Assembly (NCBI GenBank): GCA_037045045.1 | Contig: JBAOHL010000005.1 | Span: 62,001 to 126,000, forward strand | Source of the DNA: Phosphoribacter sp037045045 | Lineage (GTDB): Bacteria; Actinomycetota; Actinomycetes; Actinomycetales; Dermatophilaceae | Direction of reading: 5' to 3' | DNA: 64,000 nt | Shown here: piece by piece, positions 51,612-61,252 of the stretch | Position numbering within the stretch: the first letter of the stretch is position 1 | How the letters are laid out: the number at the start of each line of letters is the position of its first letter | Program-made: the position numbers and the translations under genes | Notes under the pieces: generated by a model | Database searches by the model: none | Seen by the model: only the letters and a program-made list of their open reading frames with translations | What the model was told of the DNA's origin: nothing

Positions 51612-54600
51612 GCGGCGTTGTCGGCGTCGCCGCCGACGCTCACGCGCACGCTCGAGCCATGAGCGGTCTTGTCGACGCGCACCTGACTGGTGATCCGGGT
51701 GCGTAGGTCGGCGACGTGACTGACCACGCCGACACAGCGGCCACCGTCGCGCAAATCGTCGAGGACGGCCATGACCTCGTCGAGGCTCTCGTCGTCGAGG
51801 GTGCCGAACCCCTCGTCGACGAAGAGGGTCTGCAGCTGCCCGCCCCCGGCCTGCTCCCGCACGGCGTCGGCCAGGCCGAGGGCCAGGGCCAGCGAGGCCA
51901 TGAACGACTCACCCCCGGACAGGGTCGCGGTGTCGCGTGCCAACCCGGTCCACAAGTCCTGGACCTGCAAGCCGAGGCCGCTTCGCCGCCCTCCGGCGGC
52001 CAACGCGTCGCTGTGGGCCAGCCGGTATCGCCCGTCGCCCATTCGGGACAGCCGTTCGTTGGCCAGCGCGACGACTCGTTCGAGTCTCGCGGCGAGCACG
52101 AACGCGGACAGCCGCATCCGCAGCGTGTTGTCGGCGCCCAGGCCGCCCACCGCGTCCGCGAGACGGGCCACCGTGGCCTGTCGCTCGGAGGCGCCCTGGA
52201 GTCGACCGACCGCATCGGTGAGCGCGCTCGAGAGGGCGCCGAGGTCGCGGTCCGCCGCCTCGGCGTCGGCATGGGCGCGCTCGGCACCACGGCGCCCCTC
52301 CGCGGCGAGACGCGCCGCCTCGGTGAGCTCCGACAGGTGCGGCTGCGGTGCGCCGAGCGCCGCCGCGACGTCGGGGTCCTGGACAACCGTCTGTGCTTCG
52401 ACCCGGGCGGCCTGGGCCGACGTGACGGCGTGAGTGAGTGCCTCGACCCGTTCGGAATCCAACAGGGCCGCCGCGGCTGACGCCGGGTCGGCGAAGCCCT
52501 GGGCGGCCAGCGCGCTCGCCAGCGCAGCCTGGGCGACGTTGCTGTCGTGCAGTGTCTGTCCCCAGCGCTCGTACGCCTGCGTCTGCGCCCCCAGCGCCAC
52601 CCCGACCTCGCGGTGTCGGGCGAGCGCGTCGACCTCACCGTCGGTGCACGCGCACGGGCACGCGGCGGTATGCCGATCCATCGCGCGCCCGACGGCACGG
52701 TCCAGGCGTCGACCCTGTCGGTCGACAGCGGCCAGTCGCGCCTCGGCATCCGCGAGAGCCGCTCGAGCGTCGACCAGCGAGCGGTCGACCTCGCCGAGCT
52801 CGCTTCGGGTGCGCTCGACCTCGGCGACCGCGGCGATACTCGCCTCGAGCGACCGCTGGTGGGAACGCACCAGCGCTGCCTGGGCGGTGACCGCCGCACG
52901 CAGCGTCGACGCGTCGCGCGCCTCGCCCCCCAGGGACCGCTCTCCCTCGGCGTGCTCGGCGCGGGCGTGGGCGTGGGCCTCGCGGGCGGTGCCGAGCTCG
53001 TCCTCGGCCACCCTCCACCGGGCTTCGGACTCGGCGACCTGCTCGTCGCTCACCGCAGCACTGGCCTGCGCCGGGGTCGGGTGACTCGCCGACCCGCACA
53101 CCGGGCACGGGCAACCGTCGACGAGGTCGGCGGCCAGGCGCGCCGACATCCCGTCGAGCTGCACCCGACGCAGGTTGAGCCACTCGTCGCGCAGCCGCAG
53201 CTCCGCGTGCTGGGCGGTGTTCACTCGCGCAGCGGCGACGGCGATCGCCTCCGCCTGGGCATCGAGCCGTAGGCGCCCCTGGAGCGCGGTCTCGAGCCCC
53301 TGCAGGGCCACGACCGTCCGCTCGTGCGCGATGGCCAGGTCCGGTTGGCCCGCAGCCGCCTCGCTGGCCTGGGCCAGACGTGCGACGAGGCTCTCTCTCC
53401 GCACGTCGACCGACAGGGCGGCCTCCTGGGCACCTTGGGCGTTCGCGAAGAGCGCGCGACGCTCCTCCTGCACCTCGGCGCGGTCGCGAAGCGCCCGCGC
53501 CCAGTCGCCGACGAGGTCGTCGTGAGCGGCGACCGCCGCCGCGACGGCTCGGGCCTCTCCCTCGCCGGCTGCCGCCGGCATGGCGAGGTGGGCGAGTCGT
53601 CCGCGGGCCACGTCGAGCCGATCCGCGGCGCCGGCGTGCAGTTTCTCGGCTCGAGCGCAGGCGTCGAGCTCGCCGCGCAGCGCCGCGGCCCGGTGGTGCA
53701 TGGCGACGGCACCGGCAGCGCTCGCCAGGGCCTGTTCGCCATCCTGTAGCGCAGCGAGCTGGGCCTGGGCGGCCAGCCCCTTGCCTCGATCGTCGGCGAT
53801 TCGACGCGCCGCCTCGAGCGCCGTCGTCGCGGCACGCTCCGCAGCTTCGGCGCGATCGCGCGCGGCGAGGGTTGTCGCGGCATACGCGGCCAGATCCCGC
53901 GCCGCGTGCCGCAACGTCTCACGAGCCACCTCGGGCGGCAGAACCGTCCAGTCCGGGGCTACCTCGACGGTGCCGGCCGGCACGCGGGCGAGGACGTCGG
54001 CCAGCCGGCCGACCGTGTGCGACAGCTCGGCCCGACAGCGCCCGAGGTCCTCGGCCCCCTCTCGGCGGGCTTGGGCCAGCCACGATTCGATGTCGGTGAA
54101 CCGAGACACGTCGAAGAGGCGTTCGAGCACCTCGCGCCGCTGTTCGGCGCTGGCCCGCAGGAATGCCGCGAACTCTCCCTGTGGCAGGAGCGCCACCTTG
54201 GCGAACTGCTCCAACCCGAGGCCCAGCACGTCGCGCACGATCATCCCGACGTCCTGGGCCCCGGTCGCGACGGGCACCCAGTCGGTGGTCGCGAACTCGT
54301 CCATCGTTACCGTCGCCTGCACCGTCGTCTCGCCGCTGCCGCGACGCTTGGGTCGCTGGTGCTCGGGGCTGCGACGTAGCCGAAAACGTCGGCCCGCCGC
54401 GGTGAACTCCAGCTCCACCGATGGCACCTTGGCGCGCTCCGCGTGGTCGCTGCGCAACGAACGCCCGCTGGGTCGCGAACCGGGCACGCCGGCATACAGC
54501 GCGAAGCAGATGGCGTCGAGCAGGCTCGTCTTGCCGGCACCGGTCGGACCGTGCACGAGGAAGATCCCGCCGGCACCCACCGTGTCGAGGTCGACCTCGA

Positions 54601-54652
54601 CACGCCCGGCGAACGGCCCAAACGCCTCGACGACCAACCGGTGCAGCCTCAC
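51608..54652 (-). CDS. sbcC: Exonuclease subunit SbcC (Rad50-like)
   Basis: 1014 residues. ATPase of the SbcCD nuclease that cleaves hairpins and protein-blocked DNA ends. Walker A HGPTGAGKTSLLDAICFALYAG near residue 35, two long coiled-coil arms joined by a CPVCG zinc hook near residue 515, and a C-terminal TLSGGESFMASLALALGLAD signature with FVDEGFGTLD Walker B. GTG 54652 overlaps the sbcD stop (GTGA), so they are coupled; a longer N-terminal extension into sbcD is not real. Confidence 0.94.
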   Translation of the reverse strand: MRLHRLVVEAFGPFAGRVEVDLDTVGAGGIFLVHGPTGAGKTSLLDAICFALYAGVPGSRPSGRSLRSDHAERAKVPSVELEFTAAGRRFRLRRSPEHQRPKRRGSGETTVQATVTMDEFATTDWVPVATGAQDVGMIVRDVLGLGLEQFAKVALLPQGEFAAFLRASAEQRREVLERLFDVSRFTDIESWLAQARREGAEDLGRCRAELSHTVGRLADVLARVPAGTVEVAPDWTVLPPEVARETLRHAARDLAAYAATTLAARDRAEAAERAATTALEAARRIADDRGKGLAAQAQLAALQDGEQALASAAGAVAMHHRAAALRGELDACARAEKLHAGAADRLDVARGRLAHLAMPAAAGEGEARAVAAAVAAHDDLVGDWARALRDRAEVQEERRALFANAQGAQEAALSVDVRRESLVARLAQASEAAAGQPDLAIAHERTVVALQGLETALQGRLRLDAQAEAIAVAAARVNTAQHAELRLRDEWLNLRRVQLDGMSARLAADLVDGCPCPVCGSASHPTPAQASAAVSDEQVAESEARWRVAEDELGTAREAHAHARAEHAEGERSLGGEARDASTLRAAVTAQAALVRSHQRSLEASIAAVAEVERTRSELGEVDRSLVDARAALADAEARLAAVDRQGRRLDRAVGRAMDRHTAACPCACTDGEVDALARHREVGVALGAQTQAYERWGQTLHDSNVAQAALASALAAQGFADPASAAAALLDSERVEALTHAVTSAQAARVEAQTVVQDPDVAAALGAPQPHLSELTEAARLAAEGRRGAERAHADAEAADRDLGALSSALTDAVGRLQGASERQATVARLADAVGGLGADNTLRMRLSAFVLAARLERVVALANERLSRMGDGRYRLAHSDALAAGGRRSGLGLQVQDLWTGLARDTATLSGGESFMASLALALGLADAVREQAGGGQLQTLFVDEGFGTLDDESLDEVMAVLDDLRDGGRCVGVVSHVADLRTRITSQVRVDKTAHGSSVRVSVGGDADNAA

Positions 54653-55839
54653 GCGACCACCCGGCCCAGGCCCAACCCGCCCTCGTCGTCGTGCTCGGCC
54701 CGGCGCACGCGCGAGCCTTCGACCGCCTCGCCGAGCACCGCGAACTCGGCCGGGTCGGGTCCGGCGCCGCCGCGGACGTGGGTGAGGAACTCGGCGCAGA
54801 CGTCGAGCTCTGGCTTCTCGTGGACACGGCGGGCGGCGTACTCCGCCCGGTCCACGACGGCCCCGGTCGGCTCGAACGCGAGTGACAGGGTGTGTGGGAA
54901 GCGCACTCGGACCCGATCCATGGCTCCGAGCGGGCGCACCGCGTCGGTGAGCACGACCTGGCACCATGCGGTTTCGGACTCGGCGAGAGCGGGATCGGTC
55001 AGCAGGCCCTCGAGGTCGCCCCGCAGCACTGCGATGGGCCGCGCCAGCGGTGCCGGGACGAACTGCGCCGACACCGCAGCCCCCTCGTCACCGACGCCAG
55101 GCGCAACATCGACGAGCCAGCTCCCCTTGGTATGGCCACGCTCGCCGAATGACCAAGCCAGCGGCGACCCGCTGTAGCGGATCCGCTCGCCGAGTGCCTG
55201 AGGACGATGGAGATGTCCCAGCGCGACGTAGTCGATGCCACGGAAGACCGACGGCGGCACCGCCCCGACCCCACCGACCGCGATGTCGCGCTCCGAGTCG
55301 CTCGTGAGGCCGCCCGCGACGAACGCGTGTGCCATGACGACGGCCGGTAGATGGCGGGTGTGCCGGTCGGCAGCCACCCGCCGCATCGCGGCGCGGAGCA
55401 CGGCGGCGTGCTCCACCTGGGCGACCCCCAAGGCGGGTGCGGCCAGGGCCGGCTCGAGGTAGGGCAGCGGGTAGACGGCCGTGTCACCGACCAGAACGGG
55501 CACGCCGACGTCGGCCACGCTCGAGCGGATGTGCAAGCCGGCCCGGGCCAACAACGGGGCCGCGAAGCCGAGCCGGATCGCGGAGTCGTGGTTGCCGGAG
55601 GAGAGGACGACGACGGCACCGGCGTCGACGAGGCCGGTCACCGCCTCGGAGAGCAGGGCCACCGTGTCGGGGGCCGGCATCGCCCGGTCGTAGACGTCCC
55701 CGCTGACGAGCACCGCATCGACCCGTTCGGCCCGGACGATCTCGACGAGGTGCTCGAGGAACGCGGCCTGGGCATCGAGCATCGACACCCCGTGGAAGGC
55801 CCGACCGAGGTGCCAGTCGGAGGTGTGGACCAGGCGCAC
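54649..55839 (-). CDS. sbcD: Exonuclease subunit SbcD (Mre11-like)
   Basis: 396 residues. Metallophosphoesterase with all motifs: DWHLG, GDVYD, SSGNHD, a His in MAHAF and GHLH. Capping-domain C-terminus. GTG 55839 begins RLVHTSDWHLG, the family start. On the minus strand TAGCCT (complement of 55846-55851) ends exactly six bases before the GTG, again a leaderless arrangement. Confidence 0.95.
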   Translation of the reverse strand: MRLVHTSDWHLGRAFHGVSMLDAQAAFLEHLVEIVRAERVDAVLVSGDVYDRAMPAPDTVALLSEAVTGLVDAGAVVVLSSGNHDSAIRLGFAAPLLARAGLHIRSSVADVGVPVLVGDTAVYPLPYLEPALAAPALGVAQVEHAAVLRAAMRRVAADRHTRHLPAVVMAHAFVAGGLTSDSERDIAVGGVGAVPPSVFRGIDYVALGHLHRPQALGERIRYSGSPLAWSFGERGHTKGSWLVDVAPGVGDEGAAVSAQFVPAPLARPIAVLRGDLEGLLTDPALAESETAWCQVVLTDAVRPLGAMDRVRVRFPHTLSLAFEPTGAVVDRAEYAARRVHEKPELDVCAEFLTHVRGGAGPDPAEFAVLGEAVEGSRVRRAEHDDEGGLGLGRVVA

Positions 55840-55845
55840 ACTGGC

Positions 55846-55929
55846 AGGCTAGGACGGTCCGCCGACACCTCTCGGGAGGCAAGCCGGCGTGCCTGCGCCG
55901 TCGCGCGCCGGACCCGCACGGCATACGCT
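55846..55929. promoter_or_regulatory. Divergent leaderless promoters of sbcD and the GCS2 gene
   Basis: Minus strand: TAGCCT, complement of 55846-55851, six bases before the sbcD GTG. Plus strand: TACGCT at 55924-55929, six bases before ATG 55936; it lies inside a GGCATAC word. The 96-bp gap contains no ribosome-binding site for either gene. Confidence 0.5.
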
Positions 55930-55935
55930 CCGGGC

Positions 55936-57417
55936 ATGGGCAAGGACGTCGCGGCGGTGACCTACACCCGCGAGCAACGGCGCCAGTACCGGGCCAAGGT
56001 CGAGAGTTCGCTCGACGTCTTCGAGCGGATGCTCGCCAGTAGCCACTTCGAGTTCGGCGAACCGACGACGGGGATGGAGATCGAACTCAACCTCGTCGGC
56101 ACCGACTACCGGCCCCGGATGGACAACGCCGCGGTCCTGACTCGGATCGAGGACCCCGAGTACCAGACGGAGCTGGGCCGCTACAACATCGAGTTCAACG
56201 TCAGCCCCCGACGACTCGACGGCGATTCGGCCCTGGAGTTGGAGTCGGACCTGCGGGCCTCGCTCAACGCCGCGGAAGGTCGCTGCCGCGAGGTCGACAC
56301 GCACATCGTCATGATCGGCATCCTGCCGACGGTGATGCCCGAGCACTTTAGCGGCGAGTGGATGAGCGCCAACGTGCGCTACCAGGCCCTCAACGACGCC
56401 GTGCTCGCGGCCCGTGGGGAGGACATCTACCTCGACATCGAGGGTCCGACTGCGGAGCGAGTCTCCCGTTTCGCCGACTCCCTCGCACCGGAGTCGGCGT
56501 GCACGTCGATGCAGCTGCACCTGCAAGTGGATCCCGCCGCCTTCGCCGACCACTGGAACGCCGCGCAGTTGCTCGCCGGGCCACAGCTCGCGCTGGGCGC
56601 GAACTCGCCGTTCTTCTTCGGTCAGCGGCTGTGGGACGAGACCCGGATCGAGCTGTTCGCCCAGGCCGCCGATACCCGCTCGGTCGAGCTGAAGAACCAG
56701 GGGGTGCGCCCCCGGGTCTTCTTCGGCGAGCGGTGGATCACCTCGATCTTCGACCTGTTCGAGGAGAACGTCCGCTACTTTCCGGCGCTGTTGCCGGAGC
56801 TGTCCGACGAGGACCCCTCGGCGGTCCTCGACGCGGGCGGGATGCCGAAGCTCACCGAGCTGCGATTGCACAACGGCACGGTGTACCGCTGGAACCGGCC
56901 CATCTACGACATCGTCGGGGGCCGTCCCCACCTTCGCGTGGAGAACCGCGTCCTGCCCGCCGGTCCGACGATCGTCGACATGATGGCCAACACCGCCTTC
57001 TACTACGGCACGCTGCGGGCGTTGGCTGGGGACGAGCGCCCGCTGTGGACCAGGATGAGCTTTCTCGCGGCCCACGAGAACTTCCTCGCCGGGGCTCGCC
57101 AGGGGCTGGACGCGCGGTTGTACTGGCCGGGCCGGGGGGAGGTGCCCGCCAGCGAACTCGTCCTGCGTGACCTGTTGCCGCTGGCCCATCAGGGGCTCGC
57201 GGACTGGGGTGTGTCGGACGCCGCCCGGGAGCGCTACCTCGGCGTCATCGAGCAGCGGGCTCTCCATGGAGTCACCGGCGCCAGTTGGCAGGTCGACGCG
57301 GTGGGGAAAATGGAACAGGGCGGCCTGGACCGACCCGAGGCATTGCGCCGGATGCTCGCGGAGTATGCCGTGCGGATGCACGCCAACGTTCCCGTGCACA
57401 CCTGGGATCTGCCCTGA
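55936..57417 (+). CDS. GCS2-family carboxylate-amine ligase (glutamate-cysteine ligase-like)
   Basis: 493 residues. TGMEIELNLVG near residue 45 and YNIEFNVSPRRL near residue 80 are the ATP/Mg-binding acidic motifs of the GCS2 family, with ENRVLPAGPT in the C-half. Such actinobacterial proteins are usually annotated as glutamate-cysteine ligase, but most Actinobacteria use mycothiol, so the substrate could be different; EgtA of ergothioneine synthesis is one option, but no other egt gene is present here. Confidence 0.8.
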   Translation: MGKDVAAVTYTREQRRQYRAKVESSLDVFERMLASSHFEFGEPTTGMEIELNLVGTDYRPRMDNAAVLTRIEDPEYQTELGRYNIEFNVSPRRLDGDSALELESDLRASLNAAEGRCREVDTHIVMIGILPTVMPEHFSGEWMSANVRYQALNDAVLAARGEDIYLDIEGPTAERVSRFADSLAPESACTSMQLHLQVDPAAFADHWNAAQLLAGPQLALGANSPFFFGQRLWDETRIELFAQAADTRSVELKNQGVRPRVFFGERWITSIFDLFEENVRYFPALLPELSDEDPSAVLDAGGMPKLTELRLHNGTVYRWNRPIYDIVGGRPHLRVENRVLPAGPTIVDMMANTAFYYGTLRALAGDERPLWTRMSFLAAHENFLAGARQGLDARLYWPGRGEVPASELVLRDLLPLAHQGLADWGVSDAARERYLGVIEQRALHGVTGASWQVDAVGKMEQGGLDRPEALRRMLAEYAVRMHANVPVHTWDLP

Positions 57418-57421
57418 CGCA

Positions 57422-57461
57422 GGCGAGCCCAGCCCCACCGAGGGTGGTGACTGGGCTCGCC
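57422..57461. terminator. Bidirectional terminator hairpin
   Basis: GGCGAGCCCAG (57422-57432) and CTGGGCTCGCC (57451-57461) form an 11-bp stem, with CCACC/GGTGG able to extend it inward. It lies between the convergent GCS2 gene and the minus-strand gene ending at 57484. No T-run is present. Confidence 0.7.
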
Positions 57462-57483
57462 GACGATCGGCGCCGCGGAAGGT

Positions 57484-58527
57484 CTACGCCGAGTTGAGGG
57501 ACGACATCATCGACCCGTAGATCTGGCCGGCCTCTTTGAGCGCACTGTCCGACGGGCGCTGTTTCATCGGGTAGGTCATGAAGAACGCCCCGGTCAGGCC
57601 GTCGTCGCGCCTCCCGACGCCGACCGTCTCACCGAGGACCACGGACCCCTGCTGGCTCGCGAAGGTACCGGTGAGCCCACCGAGCGCGGAGGAGACCCGC
57701 CCCACCGTGGTGCCGGCGGTGCACGCGACGGGTGAGGCGTTGGTGAGCCTCTTGGCGTCGTCGGCGACGAACCGATCGCACAAAGCGACGGCCGTGCTGG
57801 TCTGGCCCGTTCGGACGGCCACGTAGATGACGATGCTTCCGCTGGCGTGCTGGAAGGACACCGACCCGTCGCCCCGCTTGTACTCCTTCCAGTCGGCCGA
57901 AGGCAGAGTCACCGACACTCCGTTGGCGACGGTCACCGGGGTGCCGTTCGCCGGGGTGCCGGTCCCGGTCGTCGGCGCGGCCGGGCTTGCCGGCGTTGTC
58001 GGGTTGGCCGGTCTTGCCGGTGCTGTCGGCGCGGGGTTCGCCGGCGCGGACGGCACCGGCTGGGGAAGCGGCGCCGGGTCGGTCTTGCGCAGGTTCTGGC
58101 CCACGAGCATGGCCCCGCCGCCGGCGAGCAAGGCGACGGCGATCCCGCCGGCCGCGAGTCCCAACAGCTTGCCGTTGGACTTGGGTTTAGCCGACGCTCC
58201 GGCCGGCGGCCACCCGCCGGGCGTCGGGACGCCAGGGGTGGGGTAGCCCGGCTGGGCACCGGCATGCGGCACCGGGACACCGGGGTATGCCGTCTGGTCG
58301 CCGGGGTATGCCGGCGGCGGCGGCGGTGGGGGCGCCTGGGGGGGCATCGCCTGAGGGGGCTGCCCGACGCCCGGGGCCTGCTGGGCGGGTCCGGGTTGGT
58401 AGCCGGGCTGGCCAGCCTGCGCAGCGCCCGCGGGCTGCGGCGGCCAGGGCATCGGGGTGGTCGGAGGCTGCGTGGCCGGCTGCGGCGGGGTGGGGATCTC
58501 GGGCTGGGGGGGCCAGTTCGTGCTCAT
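57484..58527 (-). CDS. Proline-rich single-pass membrane protein
   Basis: 347 residues. The first 115 residues are Pro/Gln/Gly-rich with several YPG/YPT turns, then one helix (LLGLAAGGIAVALLAGGGAML near residue 125), a Pro/Ala/Thr linker and a C-terminal domain of about 150 residues facing outside (VSVTLPSADWKEY, VALCDRFVADD). The layout resembles actinobacterial proline-rich DUF proteins near FHA or kinase genes. Function unknown. ATG 58527 overlaps the stop of the upstream gene by four bases. Confidence 0.72.
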   Translation of the reverse strand: MSTNWPPQPEIPTPPQPATQPPTTPMPWPPQPAGAAQAGQPGYQPGPAQQAPGVGQPPQAMPPQAPPPPPPPAYPGDQTAYPGVPVPHAGAQPGYPTPGVPTPGGWPPAGASAKPKSNGKLLGLAAGGIAVALLAGGGAMLVGQNLRKTDPAPLPQPVPSAPANPAPTAPARPANPTTPASPAAPTTGTGTPANGTPVTVANGVSVTLPSADWKEYKRGDGSVSFQHASGSIVIYVAVRTGQTSTAVALCDRFVADDAKRLTNASPVACTAGTTVGRVSSALGGLTGTFASQQGSVVLGETVGVGRRDDGLTGAFFMTYPMKQRPSDSALKEAGQIYGSMMSSLNSA

Positions 58528-59693
58528 GCCTGGGCCTCCGTTCCCTCGATCGACCCAGAGACGGGGGCAACCACGCCCTTGGCGGCGAGCGACACGCCGC
58601 AGACGCTGCAGAACGACGCGTCGGCGACGAGCGGCATCTCGCATTGCGGGCAGTACCCGACGGCGTCGGTGGACCCGGAGGCCGCGACGGCGCGCGTCTT
58701 CAAGGCTGCCTCGAGCAACCCGACGTGCAGGACGGTGCGGATCCGAAGGATGAGCAGGGCGAGCAGGAGCAGACCCCAGGCCATGCCGAGGATCTGGCCG
58801 AGGGGCTGGCGCCCCACGAAGCCGAGCAGGTAGACCCCACCCTGGTAGACGGCCAGTGCGGTCACCGCGAAGGCGACGGCGCGGAAGTACCGGGCGGTGA
58901 AGCCGTCGTATCCCTTGCCCAGGCCGGCGAATTCGGCACCGGCCAGGCCGGCGGCCGTGCCGTAGACGAGCGGCTTGACGAAACCCTGCGCGAACACGAG
59001 CGAGAGCCACAGCGCCGGGTCACCCGAGCCTTGGCCACCGCTGGTGAGCACGTCGGCGTTGAGGACGATGGTCTCCAGCGCGGCATACGCGACACCGGCC
59101 ACGACCCCGAAGGTCAGCCCGTCGATGAGGTCGTCGAACTGGGGCCGACTGGCCAGATACGTCGGACCGATCTGCATGAGGATCATCGAGACGATCGGCA
59201 CGAGCACGGCGATGACGACGAGATCGCGGATCGAGGGGGACACATCGGCGGCGCCGACCGACCCGCCACCGACTTGCCACCACCGGGTCCACAGCACCGT
59301 GAAGAGCGTGGCCAGCGCGGCGGTGACGAGGAACGCCGCGACGACGACCTGGACAGGCTGGTCCTTCCACAGGTTGACGTCGTAGAGGTAGACGACGTAA
59401 ACGATGGGGATGGCAAAGGCCGCGAGGACGATCGCCATCGGCACGGCCCCGAAGATCGCGCAGACCAGCGCCGCCGTCAGGGCCAGGCCGAAGGCGATCT
59501 TGTAGGTCTGCGGGTGCGTTCCGGCACCCCTGGGCATGATCGTCGAGACCAGGGCGAAGGACGCGACCGGCTCGTCGGGCCGTGCGGCGAAGGCGTGTCG
59601 TCGGCCGGTTTCACCCGTGCGCACGTCCGTGCCGCAGCGATGGCAATAGTGGGACGATTCCGGATTGTCGGCATGGCAGCCGGGACACTGCAT
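58524..59693 (-). CDS. Zinc-ribbon, multi-pass membrane protein, PrsW-like
   Basis: 389 residues from ATG 59693 (GGGGGAG ribosome-binding site). A zinc ribbon at each end: CPGCHADNPESSHYCHRCG at residues 3-21 and CPQCEMPL...CSVCG near residue 360. Between them are about eight helices. LIDGLTFGVVAGVAYAALETIV near residue 170 resembles PrsW intramembrane proteases, but the paired glutamates expected in the preceding helix are missing (VPIVSMILMQ instead). It may be a non-catalytic relative. Operon with the proline-rich gene. Confidence 0.68.
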   Translation of the reverse strand: MQCPGCHADNPESSHYCHRCGTDVRTGETGRRHAFAARPDEPVASFALVSTIMPRGAGTHPQTYKIAFGLALTAALVCAIFGAVPMAIVLAAFAIPIVYVVYLYDVNLWKDQPVQVVVAAFLVTAALATLFTVLWTRWWQVGGGSVGAADVSPSIRDLVVIAVLVPIVSMILMQIGPTYLASRPQFDDLIDGLTFGVVAGVAYAALETIVLNADVLTSGGQGSGDPALWLSLVFAQGFVKPLVYGTAAGLAGAEFAGLGKGYDGFTARYFRAVAFAVTALAVYQGGVYLLGFVGRQPLGQILGMAWGLLLLALLILRIRTVLHVGLLEAALKTRAVAASGSTDAVGYCPQCEMPLVADASFCSVCGVSLAAKGVVAPVSGSIEGTEAQA

Positions 59694-59841
59694 CGTGCTC
59701 CCCCTGTGCTGGTTTGTTGGTGGTTGTCTGAGGTTGTGCGTTTCGGGGCAACTGTAGCCCCGGCCGCTGATGGACTGGCGAACCTTCGACGCCGGGTTTG
59801 CGTGAACCGTTCCCAAGGTCGGGCCATGGGAAGCTGTCCGT

Positions 59842-60699
59842 ATGCTGCGTCCCTTCCGGATCGTCAACGTGTTCGGACTGCCTGGGCAGCCCTTTTCCGG
59901 CAACCCCCTGTGTGTTGTCGACGACGCCGAAGGCCTGTCCACCGAGACGATGCAGGCCATCGCCCGGCAGACCAACCTCTCCGAGTCGACGTTCGTCACC
60001 GCCGGCCAGGACGGCACCGACGCGACGGTCCGGATCTTCACCCCCAGCGTCGAGCTCGGGTTCGCCGGCCACCCCACCCTGGGGACTGCGTCCGTCGTGG
60101 GGGAGCGGCTCGGCACAACCGACGTCGTGCTCGGTATGCCGGTCGGCCCGATCCCCGTGCACGGCGAGGGCGCGACGTGGACCCTCACCGCCAACCCGGC
60201 CCGGGTGCGCGACGCGCAGCTCGTCCGGGCGGACGGCGCCCGGATGCTCGGGCTCGCGGACGTCGACGTCGTCGCCGACCCGCGGTGGGTCGACTCGGGC
60301 CTGGAACAGCTGTTCGTGCAGCTGAGCGGGGCCGCCGCGGTCGAGCGGGCGGTCCCCGACGCGGCGCTCGTGCGGCAGTGGGCGACGTCCGGTGCCGGCG
60401 AGGGATTGGCCTATGTGTGGGCGTGGACCGGCGCGGGCGAGGTGACCGCGCGGCTGTTCTTCAGCGTGGGTTCGGCGCTCGTCGAGGACCCGGCGACCGG
60501 GTCGGCGGCGGCCAACCTCGGCGGTCTGCTGGCCCACGAGGGTCGACGTGGGGTGCGGATCGGCATCGACCAGGGGCGGGCCGTGGACCGGCCCTCCCGG
60601 CTCGTCATCGACGTCGACGACACGGGCAGCGTCCGGGTCTCCGGGCTGGTGTACCAGATCGGGCAGGGGACCCTCGCGCTCGGCGAGGACGGCCGGTAG
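59842..60699 (+). CDS. PhzF-family isomerase/epimerase-like protein
   Basis: 285 residues. FGLPGQPFSGNPLCVV at the start, SESTFV with the catalytic glutamate position near residue 47, ELGFAGHPTLGTA and VEDPATGSAAANLGG, all PhzF hallmarks. Family members include trans-2,3-dihydro-3-hydroxyanthranilate isomerase; there is no phenazine cluster here, so the substrate is unknown. Its stop touches the start of the next gene. Confidence 0.88.
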   Translation: MLRPFRIVNVFGLPGQPFSGNPLCVVDDAEGLSTETMQAIARQTNLSESTFVTAGQDGTDATVRIFTPSVELGFAGHPTLGTASVVGERLGTTDVVLGMPVGPIPVHGEGATWTLTANPARVRDAQLVRADGARMLGLADVDVVADPRWVDSGLEQLFVQLSGAAAVERAVPDAALVRQWATSGAGEGLAYVWAWTGAGEVTARLFFSVGSALVEDPATGSAAANLGGLLAHEGRRGVRIGIDQGRAVDRPSRLVIDVDDTGSVRVSGLVYQIGQGTLALGEDGR

Positions 60700-61233
60700 A
60701 TGCCGGCATACGTCGCCTTCCTGCGCGCCGTCAACGTCCGGCCGCGCTGGATGCCCATGGCCCGGGTCCGCGAGCTGTTGCCGGAACACGGGTTCGCTGA
60801 CGTCCAGACGTACATCCAGAGCGGCAACGTGCGCGTGACCACGTCCTTGCGGTCCCCGGCGAAGGTGGCCGATCGGCTGCGCACCGTGCTGTCCGAGGAG
60901 TTCGGCTTCGACGTGCCCGCCGTGATCCGACGCCCCGAGGCGTTGCCGGCCCTGGTCCGCGAGATCGACGCGCTGCCGACTCCGCTCCCCGACGCCCGGG
61001 TCTACGTCGCGTTCCTCGACGCGGCCCCGAGCGCGCAGCACCAGGCCGTCCTCGACGGGTGGGACGAGCCGGGGGAGCGGGCCCGGGTGCTCGGCGAGCA
61101 CCTCGTCACCTGGCTCACCGTGGGCGCGCACGAGGCCCGCTTGACCAACGCCCGGATCGAGCGTGGGGGAGTGGTCTCGACGAGCCGCAACCTCGACGTC
61201 GTCCGCGGGCTCGCCGACCGGTGGGGCACCTGA
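60700..61233 (+). CDS. DUF1697 family protein
   Basis: 177 residues. YVAFLRAVNVRPRWMPMARVRELLPEHGFADVQTYIQSGNV (landmarks only) is the DUF1697 pattern, with QSGNVRV the most conserved part. Function unknown. The ATG follows the PhzF stop without a gap. Confidence 0.85.
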   Translation: MPAYVAFLRAVNVRPRWMPMARVRELLPEHGFADVQTYIQSGNVRVTTSLRSPAKVADRLRTVLSEEFGFDVPAVIRRPEALPALVREIDALPTPLPDARVYVAFLDAAPSAQHQAVLDGWDEPGERARVLGEHLVTWLTVGAHEARLTNARIERGGVVSTSRNLDVVRGLADRWGT

Positions 61234-61252
61234 GGTTCTCGGCGAGGCGGTT

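Noticed and set aside
54653..54967. Longer SbcC N-terminus
   Set aside because: The extra residues are Arg/Gly-rich, overlap sbcD coding sequence, and the conserved SbcC start (RLHRLVVEAFGPF) begins at GTG 54652.
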